NCBI GenBank assembly: GCA_002695185.1
Contig: NZOF01000155.1
Span: forward strand, 1 to 64,000
Source: Erythrobacter sp.
GTDB lineage: Bacteria > Pseudomonadota > Alphaproteobacteria > Sphingomonadales > Sphingomonadaceae
DNA: 64,000 bases
Direction: 5' to 3'
Shown: positions 25,793 to 35,143 of the stretch, piece by piece
Numbering within the stretch: the stretch's first letter is position 1
Layout of the letters: each line of letters starts with the position of its first letter
Notes under the pieces: model-generated
Told to the model about the DNA's origin: nothing
Seen by the model: only the letters and a program-made list of their open reading frames with translations
The model's database searches: none
Program-made: the position numbers and the translations under genes

Positions 25793-26473
25793 TCAACGAC
25801 CGGTGGTTTGTGCCGGTTGCTGCTGCTGCGCGGCAGCCGCCTGCTGCTGACGAGCCGCAACCATACGGATCTGCTCGACCTGCTGGTACACAGCTACCGA
25901 TTGCTGGCTGGGCTGCCATCCTTGCGGTGCGGCCGTCTGAACGCTGGGCACGCGGGTATTGAGTGCTGCTACGACCTTCTCACTGATGTTGGCGCCGGGC
26001 GCCGACCATGCGACTGCGTCTGGCGAAAGCACGACCTGAATGTTGCTAGCCGACGTAACCGTCTGAAGCGCCGCCGAATATTGCTGGAGGATCTGTTCGA
26101 CAGCATAGACACGGGCCATGTCGATCTGGTTGCTGAGCTGGCCGATCTCGCGTTCGAGCGTCTGGATCTGCTGAGCCTGCGGAGCATTCTGCGCAGCCTG
26201 CTGCTCAGTTTGATCGAGGTTGCCGTCGTTGTTCGTATCCAGCTGCTGGATCAAACCCTGAGCTTGCTGCTGCTTCTGCTGGATCTGCTGAATCTGCGAA
26301 GCATAAGTAGTGTTGATCTGCTGGTAGGCGGTGTTGAGCGCCTGACTGGCGGCGATGGTTGCCGGTGGATTAACGATACCGATGCTACCGCTGACCTGTG
26401 CTGCGAGGGGCGAAGCAGCGATGGCTGCACCTGCGAGACCCGCGATGGCGAAGGTTTTGCTGAAAATGTTCAT
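25793..26473 (-). CDS. OmpH/Skp-like periplasmic chaperone with an EF-hand loop
   Basis: Skp/OmpH chaperones hold unfolded outer-membrane proteins for BamA. The 226-aa product has a signal peptide (cleavage near ASPLAAQ), the Skp-like start [13 protein letters not shown], a long glutamine-rich coiled-coil part and a Q/A-rich tail. Within the coiled coil, residues 79-90 read [12 protein letters not shown], a textbook 12-residue EF-hand calcium loop. This is unusual for classical Skp. It follows bamA directly (shared base at 26473) and precedes fabZ, as expected for ompH. Confidence 0.88.
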   Translation of the reverse strand: MNIFSKTFAIAGLAGAAIAASPLAAQVSGSIGIVNPPATIAASQALNTAYQQINTTYASQIQQIQQKQQQAQGLIQQLDTNNDGNLDQTEQQAAQNAPQAQQIQTLEREIGQLSNQIDMARVYAVEQILQQYSAALQTVTSASNIQVVLSPDAVAWSAPGANISEKVVAALNTRVPSVQTAAPQGWQPSQQSVAVYQQVEQIRMVAARQQQAAAAQQQQPAQTTGR

Positions 26474-29166
26474 CAGAATTGCGTTCCTACGTTGAAGGAG
26501 ATGACTTTGGTGTCGTCGCCTCTCTGTTTCTTGATCACTTGAGATACATCGATCCTGAACGGACCGAAGGGCGAATTCCAGTTGACCCCGATGCCTGCGG
26601 TAATGCGCGGGCTGATGCTGTCGCCAAGGAAGACTTCCTTGTAATAATTGCCGATCGCGGGATTGAATGGCGTTCCATCCTCCGCAGTTGCATTGGTGGT
26701 CTGCAGGAATTGACCCGTGGGCTCACCGTCGGAATTGAGTACCGGCTGCAAATACAGCAGGTCGCCAGAGAGATTGCGGAGCTGTTCACCATTCGGGTTA
26801 TCGACCAGCGTCGGACGGTCGACCGCGAACAAAGATCCGACATCCAGCCAGATGGAAGGCCTCAAGCCCATTTCCTGAGCGCCGGATCCAAGCGGAATTT
26901 CAAGCTCGGCGCGGCCCAGATAGTAAGCGCGACCACCAAGAGAATCGTCGAAATTCCGATTGTTGTTCTCGCGCAGGTCCTCGAGCGTCTGAAGGATGCG
27001 AGGCCCACTCGGATCGTCAGGGTTCACCTGATACTGAAGCCGCACAACGCGCGGGCCAACGCCGCGAATGTCGAAACCGCGGAATTGTGGTTCGCCAAGC
27101 TGGAAACGGTCTGTCAGACGAACGTCGTCAAAGCCGGGGGTGCCGCGATCTTCAAGCGCCTTGATCCAACCACCTTCAGCTTGAAGCGAGAAGATGAACC
27201 CGGAGCCGAGCGGCATCCATTTGCCCATCTTGGACCGCATTCTGAGGTACTTCACATCCCCGCCAAGCCCGGCGAATTCGGCTGTCGTTGAAATCGATTC
27301 GCCGCGCGTTGGACGCAGGCGACTGTTTAGCGAGTCGTAGTTCAGCGTGAAACCAAGAATGGAACTCGTCCGCTTCCCGACAGCCTCGCAAATAAAGCGC
27401 GATTGCGTACATTCATCGACGCCATCACCGTCAAAATCGCCGAAGTAAGCCGATCCCACGGTCACGTTTTCGAAATTCAGCGTGTAACTACCGATAGCCG
27501 ACATATACTCGGTCAATGGCACACCGGCACGAAGCTGCAGGCCCGTGGTCGCCTGCTTGTAACGGTTCAGTTCGCTCGCGTAGAAATCATTGTCGTATTC
27601 GCGGTGGTAGACATCCGCGCCCATCGAGATGTTGCGGTCGAACACATAGGGTTCGGAGAAACTTACCTGCGCTGATTTGGAGAAGCGCGAGTAATTCAGG
27701 CTAAGACCGATGGTTTGCCCGCGACCACGGAAGTTACGCTGACGGATCGAACCAGCAAGAACGAACTTTTCGAGGCTTGAGAAGCCTGCCGAGAGCTGCA
27801 ACTCACCCGTAGGTTGCTCTTCAATGTTGGCTTCCAAGATCACGCGGTCAGGGGCGCTGCCCTCGACCTGCGTTATTTCGAAGTTTTCCTGGAAATAGCC
27901 AAGCGAACCGATACGCGCTTCAGAGCGCTTGATGGCCAGGCTGTTGAAGGCATCGCCTTCTGCCACGCGGAATTCGCGCCGCACGACCTTGTCCTGCGTA
28001 AGGGTATTTCCGTTAACATCGATGCGCTCTACATAAACACGAGGAGCTTCACGAAGAACGAAGGTTACGTCCATCGTGAGATCTTCGGGATTGCGCGTAA
28101 ACTCTGGCCGAACGTCAGCAAAAGCGTAGCCGAAGGTGCCGGCAAGATCAGTCATCTGCTCGACCGTATCTTCGACTTGCTTCGCGTTGTACCAGTCGCC
28201 GCTCGACATCGGCAGCCGGGTGGTCATTGCGGTGCTGTCGAAATCACGCAATTCGCTGCGCACTTCGACATCGCCGAATTTATACCGCTCACCTTCTTCC
28301 ACCACATAAGTGATGATGAAGTCTTCCTTGTCCGGCGTTAGCTCCGCGACGGCGGAAACCACCCGGAAATCGGCATATCCTTCAGTCAGATAGAAGCTGC
28401 GAAGATTTTGCTGGTCGAACGCAAGACGATCGGGATCGTAGCTTGTGTTCGAGCTCAGGAAGGAGAGCAGGCCACCGGTCTGCTTGGTAACCATCTCATC
28501 CTTCAGATCACCATCAGAAAACTGCTCGTTCCCGATGATGTTGATCTGACGGACTTTCGATTTCGGCCCTTCGTCGATCTCGAACACGATGTCTACGCGG
28601 TTCTGGCTGAGCTCGACCATCTGTGGCTCGACCGTCGCGGCGAAGCGCCCCTGACGCTTGTAGAGCTCGATAATGCGGGCGACATCTGCGCGGACCTTGG
28701 AGCGAGTAAAGATCTGGCGCGGTGCGAGACGAATTTCCGGAAGAATCTTGTCATTCTTGATTCGGTCGTTGCCTTCGAGAATGATCCGGTTGATCACCGG
28801 GTTCTCGACCACATTAATGACGACATTACCGCCTTCGTTCGTGACGCTCACGCTCGAAAAGAGTTCAGTTGCGGCAAGGTCTTTGATGACCTGGTCGCCA
28901 GCTGCAGCCGTATAGGCATCGCCGGGCCGAAGGCGGATGTACGATAAGATAGTCTGCGGTTCGAGGCGCTGCGCGCCTGAAACTGCAATGCTGCGGACTA
29001 CGTCCTGCTGCTGAGATGCCAGAGTTGGCTGAGCGGTCTCAGCAGCCGAATCCTGGGCCAGCAGCAGTCCGGGCGTACCGCCCATGATCGTGCCTGCCAG
29101 CAGGCCAGCTACCAACTTCGTAGCGCGCTGTTTCGTCTTGCCAGCGGCAGTCGCAAATCCAGTCAT
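26473..29166 (-). CDS. bamA: Outer membrane protein assembly factor BamA
   Basis: BamA inserts beta-barrel proteins into the outer membrane. The protein has a signal sequence (MTGFATAAGKTKQRATK, hydrophobic core to LLLAQ), five POTRA domains (starting VVRSIAVSGAQRLEP) and a C-terminal barrel ending VISFNVGTQF with the terminal aromatic residue. With ATG 29166 it has 897 aa. In-frame starts at 29199 (ATG) and 29256 (TTG) are possible; 29166 gives the most normal signal peptide, but no candidate has a strong ribosome site. It lies between rseP and ompH, the standard order. Confidence 0.95.
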   Translation of the reverse strand: MTGFATAAGKTKQRATKLVAGLLAGTIMGGTPGLLLAQDSAAETAQPTLASQQQDVVRSIAVSGAQRLEPQTILSYIRLRPGDAYTAAAGDQVIKDLAATELFSSVSVTNEGGNVVINVVENPVINRIILEGNDRIKNDKILPEIRLAPRQIFTRSKVRADVARIIELYKRQGRFAATVEPQMVELSQNRVDIVFEIDEGPKSKVRQINIIGNEQFSDGDLKDEMVTKQTGGLLSFLSSNTSYDPDRLAFDQQNLRSFYLTEGYADFRVVSAVAELTPDKEDFIITYVVEEGERYKFGDVEVRSELRDFDSTAMTTRLPMSSGDWYNAKQVEDTVEQMTDLAGTFGYAFADVRPEFTRNPEDLTMDVTFVLREAPRVYVERIDVNGNTLTQDKVVRREFRVAEGDAFNSLAIKRSEARIGSLGYFQENFEITQVEGSAPDRVILEANIEEQPTGELQLSAGFSSLEKFVLAGSIRQRNFRGRGQTIGLSLNYSRFSKSAQVSFSEPYVFDRNISMGADVYHREYDNDFYASELNRYKQATTGLQLRAGVPLTEYMSAIGSYTLNFENVTVGSAYFGDFDGDGVDECTQSRFICEAVGKRTSSILGFTLNYDSLNSRLRPTRGESISTTAEFAGLGGDVKYLRMRSKMGKWMPLGSGFIFSLQAEGGWIKALEDRGTPGFDDVRLTDRFQLGEPQFRGFDIRGVGPRVVRLQYQVNPDDPSGPRILQTLEDLRENNNRNFDDSLGGRAYYLGRAELEIPLGSGAQEMGLRPSIWLDVGSLFAVDRPTLVDNPNGEQLRNLSGDLLYLQPVLNSDGEPTGQFLQTTNATAEDGTPFNPAIGNYYKEVFLGDSISPRITAGIGVNWNSPFGPFRIDVSQVIKKQRGDDTKVISFNVGTQF

Positions 29167-29302
29167 CGACAAGGGAGTTCCCGTCCTCAAATAATCCATC
29201 GGCCTGCCCGTCTGGAGGCCCGATGGCCCCCTGCCCGAAGCAGCCCGTCCAATCAAGCCGTGTCGATCCGCTAGAAACCGATCGTACTTGGCCTGTGCCC
29301 GC

Positions 29303-30436
29303 CTAATTCCCGAACACCGGGAGCTTGGCGATATCGATGAAGGTGACGAATATCATCAGTGCGAGCACAAGTGCGACACCGGCCCTGTAGGCCACCTCCG
29401 TACTCCGGGGGCCAAGCGGTTTGCGGCGGATTGCTTCAGCCGCGTAAAACGCCAGGTGCCCGCCGTCGAGGGCCGGAATTGGCAGGAGGTTGATGAATGC
29501 CAAGTTAAGCGAAATCAGCGCGACAAAGTTGATAAAAGCGAGCGGTCCCATACTCAGCTGCTCGCCAGCATATTTGCCGATTGTGACTGGACCTCCCAGC
29601 TCCTTCACGGAGCGATCCCCGACAACGATCTGCTTGATCCCTGTTATCATCATATCGACCATATTGGCCGACTGGATCACGGAGAGTTTAGCGGCCTCAC
29701 CGATACCGACGGGCTGGAAATCGAGACCACCGGAATAAATGCCAAGCCGACCGACACGTGAACTGTTCCCGAATCGATCGGTTTCAACGCTATCAGCGAT
29801 TGTCACTGGAATTGTCAGGTCTCTGCCATTCCGCTCAATCGACATTTCGATGGTCTTGCCAGGGAACATCAGCACTCGATCCTGAATGTCCTGGAATTGG
29901 AGTACTGCCTCGCCATCGATCGCCGTAATCCGATCACCTTCTTCCAGACCAGCCTGGCGCGCGGCGGATTGCTCCGCAAAAGTCTGAATTACATTGGTTT
30001 CGGAAGGATCGGCCGGCACCGGTTTTCCATACAGCGCGAAGAAACTGGCAAAGATGGCCAGGGTAATAAGGATGTTCATTGCCGGTCCGGCGAAGACGAT
30101 CGACGCCCGCTTCCCCAGCGAAGCATGATGAAAACTGCCGTCTCGCTCTTCCGCCGATGCGTTTGCGATTGCTTGCTTATCCGGAATGCTCGCCGGATCC
30201 ATGTCACCCTTGAATTGGACGTAACCTCCCAAGGGCAAGGCGGATAATTTCCAGCGCGTGCCGCGTTTGTCGGTCCAGCCGGCCAGCTCCTTACCGAAAC
30301 CAACCGAGAAAGCCTCCGCCTTCACTCCGAAAAAACGACCCACGAGATAGTGGCCGAGTTCATGGAGAGTCACGAGCGGCCCCAGCAGTAGCGGGAAGCC
30401 GATGAGATACATCCAGAAGGGTATCGAAGAGTCCAA
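29303..30436 (-). CDS. rseP: Site-2 protease RseP
   Basis: RseP cleaves anti-sigma factors and signal peptides within the membrane. The zinc site HELGH (H25, E26, H29) lies in the first membrane segment, a PDZ domain occupies about residues 130-205 (with ARQAGLEEGDRITAIDGE), and the second catalytic motif NLLPIPALDGGHL is near the C-terminus. Its 377 aa are usual for a single-PDZ alphaproteobacterial form. It follows dxr with a 2-base gap and precedes bamA. Confidence 0.95.
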   Translation of the reverse strand: MDSSIPFWMYLIGFPLLLGPLVTLHELGHYLVGRFFGVKAEAFSVGFGKELAGWTDKRGTRWKLSALPLGGYVQFKGDMDPASIPDKQAIANASAEERDGSFHHASLGKRASIVFAGPAMNILITLAIFASFFALYGKPVPADPSETNVIQTFAEQSAARQAGLEEGDRITAIDGEAVLQFQDIQDRVLMFPGKTIEMSIERNGRDLTIPVTIADSVETDRFGNSSRVGRLGIYSGGLDFQPVGIGEAAKLSVIQSANMVDMMITGIKQIVVGDRSVKELGGPVTIGKYAGEQLSMGPLAFINFVALISLNLAFINLLPIPALDGGHLAFYAAEAIRRKPLGPRSTEVAYRAGVALVLALMIFVTFIDIAKLPVFGN

Positions 30437-30438
30437 GG

Positions 30439-31590
30439 TCAGTCTTTCTCCAGATGCTCTACTGCAAGCCGTCGCGCCGCAGCGTCGACAACGAGTACCT
30501 CGTCGAGCGATTGCGGGTCGGGCGGCAGATTTGAGGCGTTCAGAACAGCCTCCACCAATAGAGCAATGCGGCTGAACCGTATCTTACCAGCCAGAAAAGC
30601 CGCCACGGCGATCTCGTTAGCAGCGTTCAAAATTGCCGGAGCCGCTCCGCCAGCTTCTGCCGCCTGTCGAGCCAGCCTCGTCGCTGGGAAACGATCCTCA
30701 TCGGGCGAGAAAAAGGATAACTCACCTATCGACGCAAGATCGAGCGGGTTCATCGGCGTCTCCATTCGCCCTGGGTAGGCGAGACAGGATGCGATCGGTA
30801 CGCGCATATCCGATGGACCGAGTTGCGCCAATGTCGAACCGTCGCGATATTCTACCATGGAGTGGATGACGCTTTGTGGATGCACCACAATCCGAATTTT
30901 ATCCAAGCCGACCGGGAACAGATGGTGCGCCTCGATGAGTTCAAGGCCCTTGTTGAACATGGTCGCGCTGTCCACGCTGATTTTGGCGCCCATGTCCCAG
31001 TTGGGATGCGCGACAGCCTCTGCCGGTGTCACCGCGTCCAAGTCATCGACGAGCCTCAAGGGACCGCCACTGGCCGTCAGAGTGATCGATCGGACTTCAT
31101 CCAGCTTGCCCCCCTGAAGACACTGGAAGATCGCATTGTGTTCACTGTCTACCGGTAGAAGTGTAGCACCGTGCTTATCAACCGCGGCGGTCATTACCTC
31201 GCCTGCCGAAACCAAAGCTTCCTTGTTGGCCAGTGCGACCGTCCGGCCCTCTTGGATTGCAGCCATCACCGGGGAAAGCCCAGCGCAGCCGACAATCGCC
31301 GCCATGACGATGTCGGCAGGCCGCGCTGCGGCTTCGCCCAGAGCCGTTCGCCCGGTTGCAGCTTCAACGTCGGATCCGGCGAGTGCCGCTTTCAGAACAT
31401 CATGGCGAGACTCATCGGCGATGACCGCAACGCTTGCCTTGAATTCACGCGCCAGTGCCGCAAGCTCATCAACATTTGAGTTGGCAGTTAGGGCTTCTAC
31501 GCTCCAGCCCTCGGGATTACGGCGAACAAGGTCCAGCGTGGATGCTCCGACGGAACCTGTTGCTCCGAGAATGCTGATCGAGCGGGTCAT
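30439..31590 (-). CDS. dxr: 1-deoxy-D-xylulose 5-phosphate reductoisomerase
   Basis: Dxr catalyses the NADPH-dependent second step of the MEP isoprenoid pathway. The 383-aa product opens with ISILGATGSVGASTLDL (NADPH binding), has LANKEALVSAG, the catalytic loop PVDSEHNAIFQCL, and SVDSATMFNKGLE, all as in the family. It overlaps the cdsA stop by 4 bases and is followed by rseP. This gene supplies precursors for the UppS product encoded in the same chain. Confidence 0.97.
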   Translation of the reverse strand: MTRSISILGATGSVGASTLDLVRRNPEGWSVEALTANSNVDELAALAREFKASVAVIADESRHDVLKAALAGSDVEAATGRTALGEAAARPADIVMAAIVGCAGLSPVMAAIQEGRTVALANKEALVSAGEVMTAAVDKHGATLLPVDSEHNAIFQCLQGGKLDEVRSITLTASGGPLRLVDDLDAVTPAEAVAHPNWDMGAKISVDSATMFNKGLELIEAHHLFPVGLDKIRIVVHPQSVIHSMVEYRDGSTLAQLGPSDMRVPIASCLAYPGRMETPMNPLDLASIGELSFFSPDEDRFPATRLARQAAEAGGAAPAILNAANEIAVAAFLAGKIRFSRIALLVEAVLNASNLPPDPQSLDEVLVVDAAARRLAVEHLEKD

Positions 31591-32324
31591 AAGCTGCCAT
31601 TCAGGAACAGCCCGGCCAGCAATATAACCGGAATGATGCCGTCTGTCCGGTCAAAAAACCCGCCGTGCCCGGGAATGAGGTTAGAACTGTCCTTCACCGC
31701 TGCCTTGCGTTTGAGCCAACTTTCTAGAAAATCTCCGCTTTGCGCAGCGATCGCTACAACGAGCCCAACGAGAACGATGGATATTATCGAAGTAGGCGCC
31801 ACGCGTTCTGCGACGCTGCCGTCTAAAGCAGGGGCAATCTGAGCGCTGAAAAGGCCAAGCCATACGCTTGCTCCGACCACTCCTCCGAGCAGCCCGGCCC
31901 AGGTCTTCGACGGGCTGATCCGCGGCGCGATCTTCGGTCCGCCGAGGGTTCGACCAAACCCGTATGCAAAGCTGTCCACGAAGATAACTGCGCCGACCAC
32001 ACCGATTATCATCGCGATCGGAAGTTGAGTGAGAATATAACCCGCAGAACAGATATACAGCGTACCTGATATCAGCGAAATAACGCGAGCCGAAAGTTTG
32101 GAAGTGGCACGAGGTACGAGCCGCACGAATTCAGCCCAAGTCGCGAATGTGACAAGCACGATAAAGGCATCGAGCCAAAGGTCGCCAGCCAGCACCGCAC
32201 CAATTGCTACTGCTAGCATGACAACTGCAGACGCAATCCGAACAGGTAGATCAGAAGTGCGCACCGATAGCGGTACGGTCATGTATCGAAGCGCCCGCTC
32301 CTTCAGCGCATCCCTTCTCCGCAC
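31587..32324 (-). CDS. cdsA: Phosphatidate cytidylyltransferase
   Basis: CdsA makes CDP-diacylglycerol, the common precursor of all phospholipids. The membrane protein has several hydrophobic segments and the full family signature SWLKRKAAVKDSSNLIPG followed by HGGFFDRTD. I choose GTG 32324, which has GGAG five bases upstream and lies just after the uppS stop; ATG 32282 is a shorter alternative without a near ribosome site, and a longer frame would intrude into uppS. The product feeds PgsA and PssA, both encoded in this window. Confidence 0.92.
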   Translation of the reverse strand: MRRRDALKERALRYMTVPLSVRTSDLPVRIASAVVMLAVAIGAVLAGDLWLDAFIVLVTFATWAEFVRLVPRATSKLSARVISLISGTLYICSAGYILTQLPIAMIIGVVGAVIFVDSFAYGFGRTLGGPKIAPRISPSKTWAGLLGGVVGASVWLGLFSAQIAPALDGSVAERVAPTSIISIVLVGLVVAIAAQSGDFLESWLKRKAAVKDSSNLIPGHGGFFDRTDGIIPVILLAGLFLNGSL

Positions 32325-32337
32325 TGTGTCTCCGGTC

Positions 32338-33021
32338 TCACCGTCCCCCAAATCGCCTCTCCCTGCCCGAAAACTGGTCGAGCGCATCCATCAGATGTGC
32401 CGGCGTGAAATCCGGCCACAATATCTCTGTGAAGATCATTTCCGCATAAGCAGCCTGCCACAAGAGAAAATTGGACAGGCGGACCTCACCACTGGTGCGG
32501 ATCAGCAAGTCGAGAGGCGGCAAATCGGCCGTATAAAGGTTTGCCGCAATAGTCTGCTCGGTCACTTCTCCACTCGCTGCCGCTTTGGCGGCGGCCTGTG
32601 TGATTTCCGCCTGCGCGCCATAATTTAACGCGACTGCCAGCGTTCGCGAACCGTGCGCCGTCTTGGCCAGCGCGTCCTCAAGCATCTCGACGATGTCGGG
32701 TGCAAGCGATTGCCAGTCACCGATAATGTGCAACCGGACATCATTAGCGATGAATTCCGGCAGGTCCGATTTGATGAACTTACGCATCAGGTTCATCAGA
32801 TCATCAACCTCGTCCTCCGGCCGCTTCCAGTTTTCCGAACTGAAAGCATAAAGGGTGAGGCATTCGATCGACGTGTCTTTCAAGCTGCGAACAAGTTCGC
32901 GGACTGCTTCAACGCCCTTGCGATGGCCCATCACACGCGGGAGATGTTTGCTCTTCGCCCACCGGCCGTTACCATCCATGATGATGGCAACATGGCGAGC
33001 GATCTTGTTGTCAGGCTCCAT
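32338..33021 (-). CDS. uppS: Undecaprenyl diphosphate synthase (cis-prenyltransferase)
   Basis: UppS makes the C55 carrier for peptidoglycan. The 227-aa enzyme has the catalytic aspartate D16 in AIIMDGNGRWAK, FSSENWKRP, and the C-terminal RTSGEVRLSNFLLWQAAYAE. ATG 33021 was chosen because the conserved start follows it; extra codons to 33072 are not family-like. It lies between frr (146 bases upstream) and cdsA. Confidence 0.96.
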   Translation of the reverse strand: MEPDNKIARHVAIIMDGNGRWAKSKHLPRVMGHRKGVEAVRELVRSLKDTSIECLTLYAFSSENWKRPEDEVDDLMNLMRKFIKSDLPEFIANDVRLHIIGDWQSLAPDIVEMLEDALAKTAHGSRTLAVALNYGAQAEITQAAAKAAASGEVTEQTIAANLYTADLPPLDLLIRTSGEVRLSNFLLWQAAYAEMIFTEILWPDFTPAHLMDALDQFSGRERRFGGR

Positions 33022-33167
33022 ACCCAAATTCCGTTCGCCTGCGGTGTACCGTCTGCATGAGCAGATCGACAAATCGACGACCGAATTTTTCTCCCATCAC
33101 GGTGTAGTTGTACGGGGAGGATCTGCGTAAGGAACAGACCGAACCGCAAAGAAAAGGCAGCGTTTGA

Positions 33168-33725
33168 TCACTGCGTCATGATTTCCTTTTCCTTCGCCAC
33201 TGCCGCCTGGTCGGCTTCCGCCACATATTTGTCGGTCAGCTTCTGGACGTCATCCTCATAACGCTTGCGCTCGTCTTCGGAGATTTCTTTCTTCTTCTCG
33301 TCTTCCTTCAGCGCTTCCATGCCGTCGCGGCGAACGTTGCGTATCGCGATCTTGCCCTGCTCTGCGTACTGGCCCGCGAGCTTGGCGAGATCGCGGCGAC
33401 GTTCTTCTGTAAGGTCAGGCATAGGGAGGCGGATGGTCTGGCCGTCCTGCATGGGATTGAGGCCGAGGTTGGCTTTGGCAATGCCCTTCTCGACCGCGCT
33501 GACATTGGCCTTGTCCCAGACCTGCACACTGAGCATGCGGGGCTCGGGCGCAGAGACCGTCGCCACCTGGCTGAGGGGCATCATCGCGCCATAGACTTCG
33601 ACCACAACGGGATCGAGCAGGCTGGTATTGGCGCGGCCGGTGCGCAGGCCCGAAAGGTCGCCCTTGAGGCTTTCCACGGCGCCCTTCATGCGGCGTTCGA
33701 TATCGGCTTTGTCGTATTTTGCCAT
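33168..33725 (-). CDS. frr: Ribosome recycling factor
   Basis: RRF splits post-termination ribosomes together with EF-G. The 185-aa protein starts [20 protein letters not shown] and has [20 protein letters not shown] and the long helices of domain I, with the C-terminal [19 protein letters not shown]. Full length and no odd features. It lies 33 bases after pyrH in the rpsB-tsf-pyrH-frr order. Confidence 0.97.
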   Translation of the reverse strand: MAKYDKADIERRMKGAVESLKGDLSGLRTGRANTSLLDPVVVEVYGAMMPLSQVATVSAPEPRMLSVQVWDKANVSAVEKGIAKANLGLNPMQDGQTIRLPMPDLTEERRRDLAKLAGQYAEQGKIAIRNVRRDGMEALKEDEKKKEISEDERKRYEDDVQKLTDKYVAEADQAAVAKEKEIMTQ

Positions 33726-33758
33726 CGTCGGCTTCCTCGTTCTGTCGGTTCGTTCGTC

Positions 33759-34484
33759 TTATGCGGCCTGATCGGTCACGATGGTCTGCACACCACCGCC
33801 CGAAAGCACACTTGCCAGATTTCCCTTTTCGCGAATAGAAAAGACCACGATAGGGATATCGTTATCGCGGCACAGTGCTACCGCACTGGCATCCATAACC
33901 TTGAGGTCGTCAGCCAGCACGGTGCTGTAACTTACAGTGTCATATCGCGTTGCCGCAGCATCTTTCTTCGGATCGCTGTCATACACGCCGTCGACGCTGG
34001 TGCCTTTCAGCAATGCATCGCAATTCATCTCTGCTGCACGCAAGGCAGCGCCGCTATCGGTGGTGAAGTAAGGGGCGCCAACGCCTGCAGCGAAAATCAC
34101 GATGCGGCCCTTTTCAAGGTGACGTTCTGCGCGGCGGCGGATCACGGGTTCGCAGACCTGATCCATCTGGACAGCACTCTGCACCCGCGTTTCGACGCCA
34201 AGCTGTTCAAGAGCGCTCTGCATGGCAAGTGCGTTCATTACCGTAGCGAGCATGCCCATATAATCGGCCTGCGCCCGGTCCATCCCCTGTGCAGCGCCTG
34301 CCATGCCGCGAAAAATATTGCCCCCGCCAATGACCAGGCAGATTTCGAGGCCCGTTTCCTTGGCGGCCTTCACTTCCTTCGCCAATTCCAGCACGAATGC
34401 TGGATCGATGCCGAACTGGTTCGTTCCCATCAATACCTCGCCCGACAATTTCAGGAGGACGCGGTTCATCTTGGGAAGGGTCAT
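33759..34484 (-). CDS. pyrH: UMP kinase
   Basis: PyrH phosphorylates UMP to UDP and is allosterically controlled by GTP and UTP. The 241-aa amino-acid-kinase fold is complete: [39 protein letters not shown] and [11 protein letters not shown]. It lies 660 bases downstream of tsf; the intervening 35053-34685 segment carries a VanZ-like gene on the opposite strand, which interrupts the usual tsf-pyrH contiguity. Confidence 0.97.
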   Translation of the reverse strand: MTLPKMNRVLLKLSGEVLMGTNQFGIDPAFVLELAKEVKAAKETGLEICLVIGGGNIFRGMAGAAQGMDRAQADYMGMLATVMNALAMQSALEQLGVETRVQSAVQMDQVCEPVIRRRAERHLEKGRIVIFAAGVGAPYFTTDSGAALRAAEMNCDALLKGTSVDGVYDSDPKKDAAATRYDTVSYSTVLADDLKVMDASAVALCRDNDIPIVVFSIREKGNLASVLSGGGVQTIVTDQAA

Positions 34485-34636
34485 GCTGGCTATTCTCTTT
34501 TCAGGGTTTGCGGCTCCTTAGCCATGACAGGTAAAAGGCGCAAAGGGAAAGGCCCGAATGTCAGGACCGTGAGTGTAGGATTATGTGCAACCTTGTCGAC
34601 GACCCTGCACAACTGGACAAAATTCATGACATAAAC

Positions 34637-34656
34637 GCTGCGCAATTCAGCGCAGC
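34637..34656. repeat. Inverted repeat between pyrH and the VanZ-like gene
   Basis: Perfect 7-bp arms GCTGCGC and GCGCAGC flank a 6-base spacer, 29 bases upstream of the VanZ-like start. There is no T-run, so it is not an obvious terminator; it could be an operator in the divergent pyrH/VanZ region. Confidence 0.5.
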
Positions 34657-34684
34657 GCAACCAGAACAGTGCACGGACACACCG

Positions 34685-35053
34685 ATGAAATTCGAAACCC
34701 TGACCCGAATCGGCTTTCTTGCCCTGCTGGCGGTCATTTTCGTCATGGCTAACTTGCCGGGCAACGATGCGCCGTCCGTGTTTTCCTATGACAAGCTCAA
34801 TCACATGCTCGCGTTCTTCGTTCTGAGCGTAGGCGCCACCATTGCCTGGCCGCGAGCGAACCCTCTGGTGGCTGTTGCCTTGCTCAGCATATACGGCGGT
34901 GCGATCGAATTATCCCAGTGGGTTATGAATCTGGGGCGCCAAGCCGACTGGCGTGATCTTGCCGCTAACAGCGTTGCCATCGCGCTCGGCATGATCGCGG
35001 GATATACATTTAATGTTATCCGAAGGCGCATCGGGCGCCGCCGCAAAACGTAG
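34685..35053 (+). CDS. VanZ-like membrane protein
   Basis: This 122-aa protein has four hydrophobic segments and the VanZ-like pattern DKLNHMLAFFVLS, then GGAIELSQWVM and GRQADWRDLAANSVA before the last helix and a basic tail (RRRIGRRRKT). Bacterial VanZ-like proteins have poorly known roles; teicoplanin resistance in the namesake should not be assumed. ATG 34685 fits the family start; the longer frame to 34583 lacks hydrophobic character. It is inserted between pyrH and tsf on the opposite strand. Confidence 0.8.
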   Translation: MKFETLTRIGFLALLAVIFVMANLPGNDAPSVFSYDKLNHMLAFFVLSVGATIAWPRANPLVAVALLSIYGGAIELSQWVMNLGRQADWRDLAANSVAIALGMIAGYTFNVIRRRIGRRRKT

Positions 35054-35089
35054 CTGCACTGCCTGGATTACTCTCTATGTCCACACACG

Positions 35090-35122
35090 AAAAAAGCCGC
35101 CGGTCCTGAAAGTCCGGCGGCT
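35090..35122 (-). terminator. Intrinsic terminator of the rpsB-tsf unit
   Basis: Minus strand: GCCGCCGG, loop, CCGGCGGC followed by TTTTTT. It lies just after the tsf stop, so rpsB-tsf can end here, separately from pyrH. Confidence 0.85.
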
Positions 35123-35143
35123 TCAAAAGTAAGCTGTTAGCTA

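Noticed and set aside
34490..34804. A 104-codon minus-strand frame between pyrH and the VanZ-like gene
   Set aside because: It is antisense to the VanZ-like start and has no recognisable pattern.
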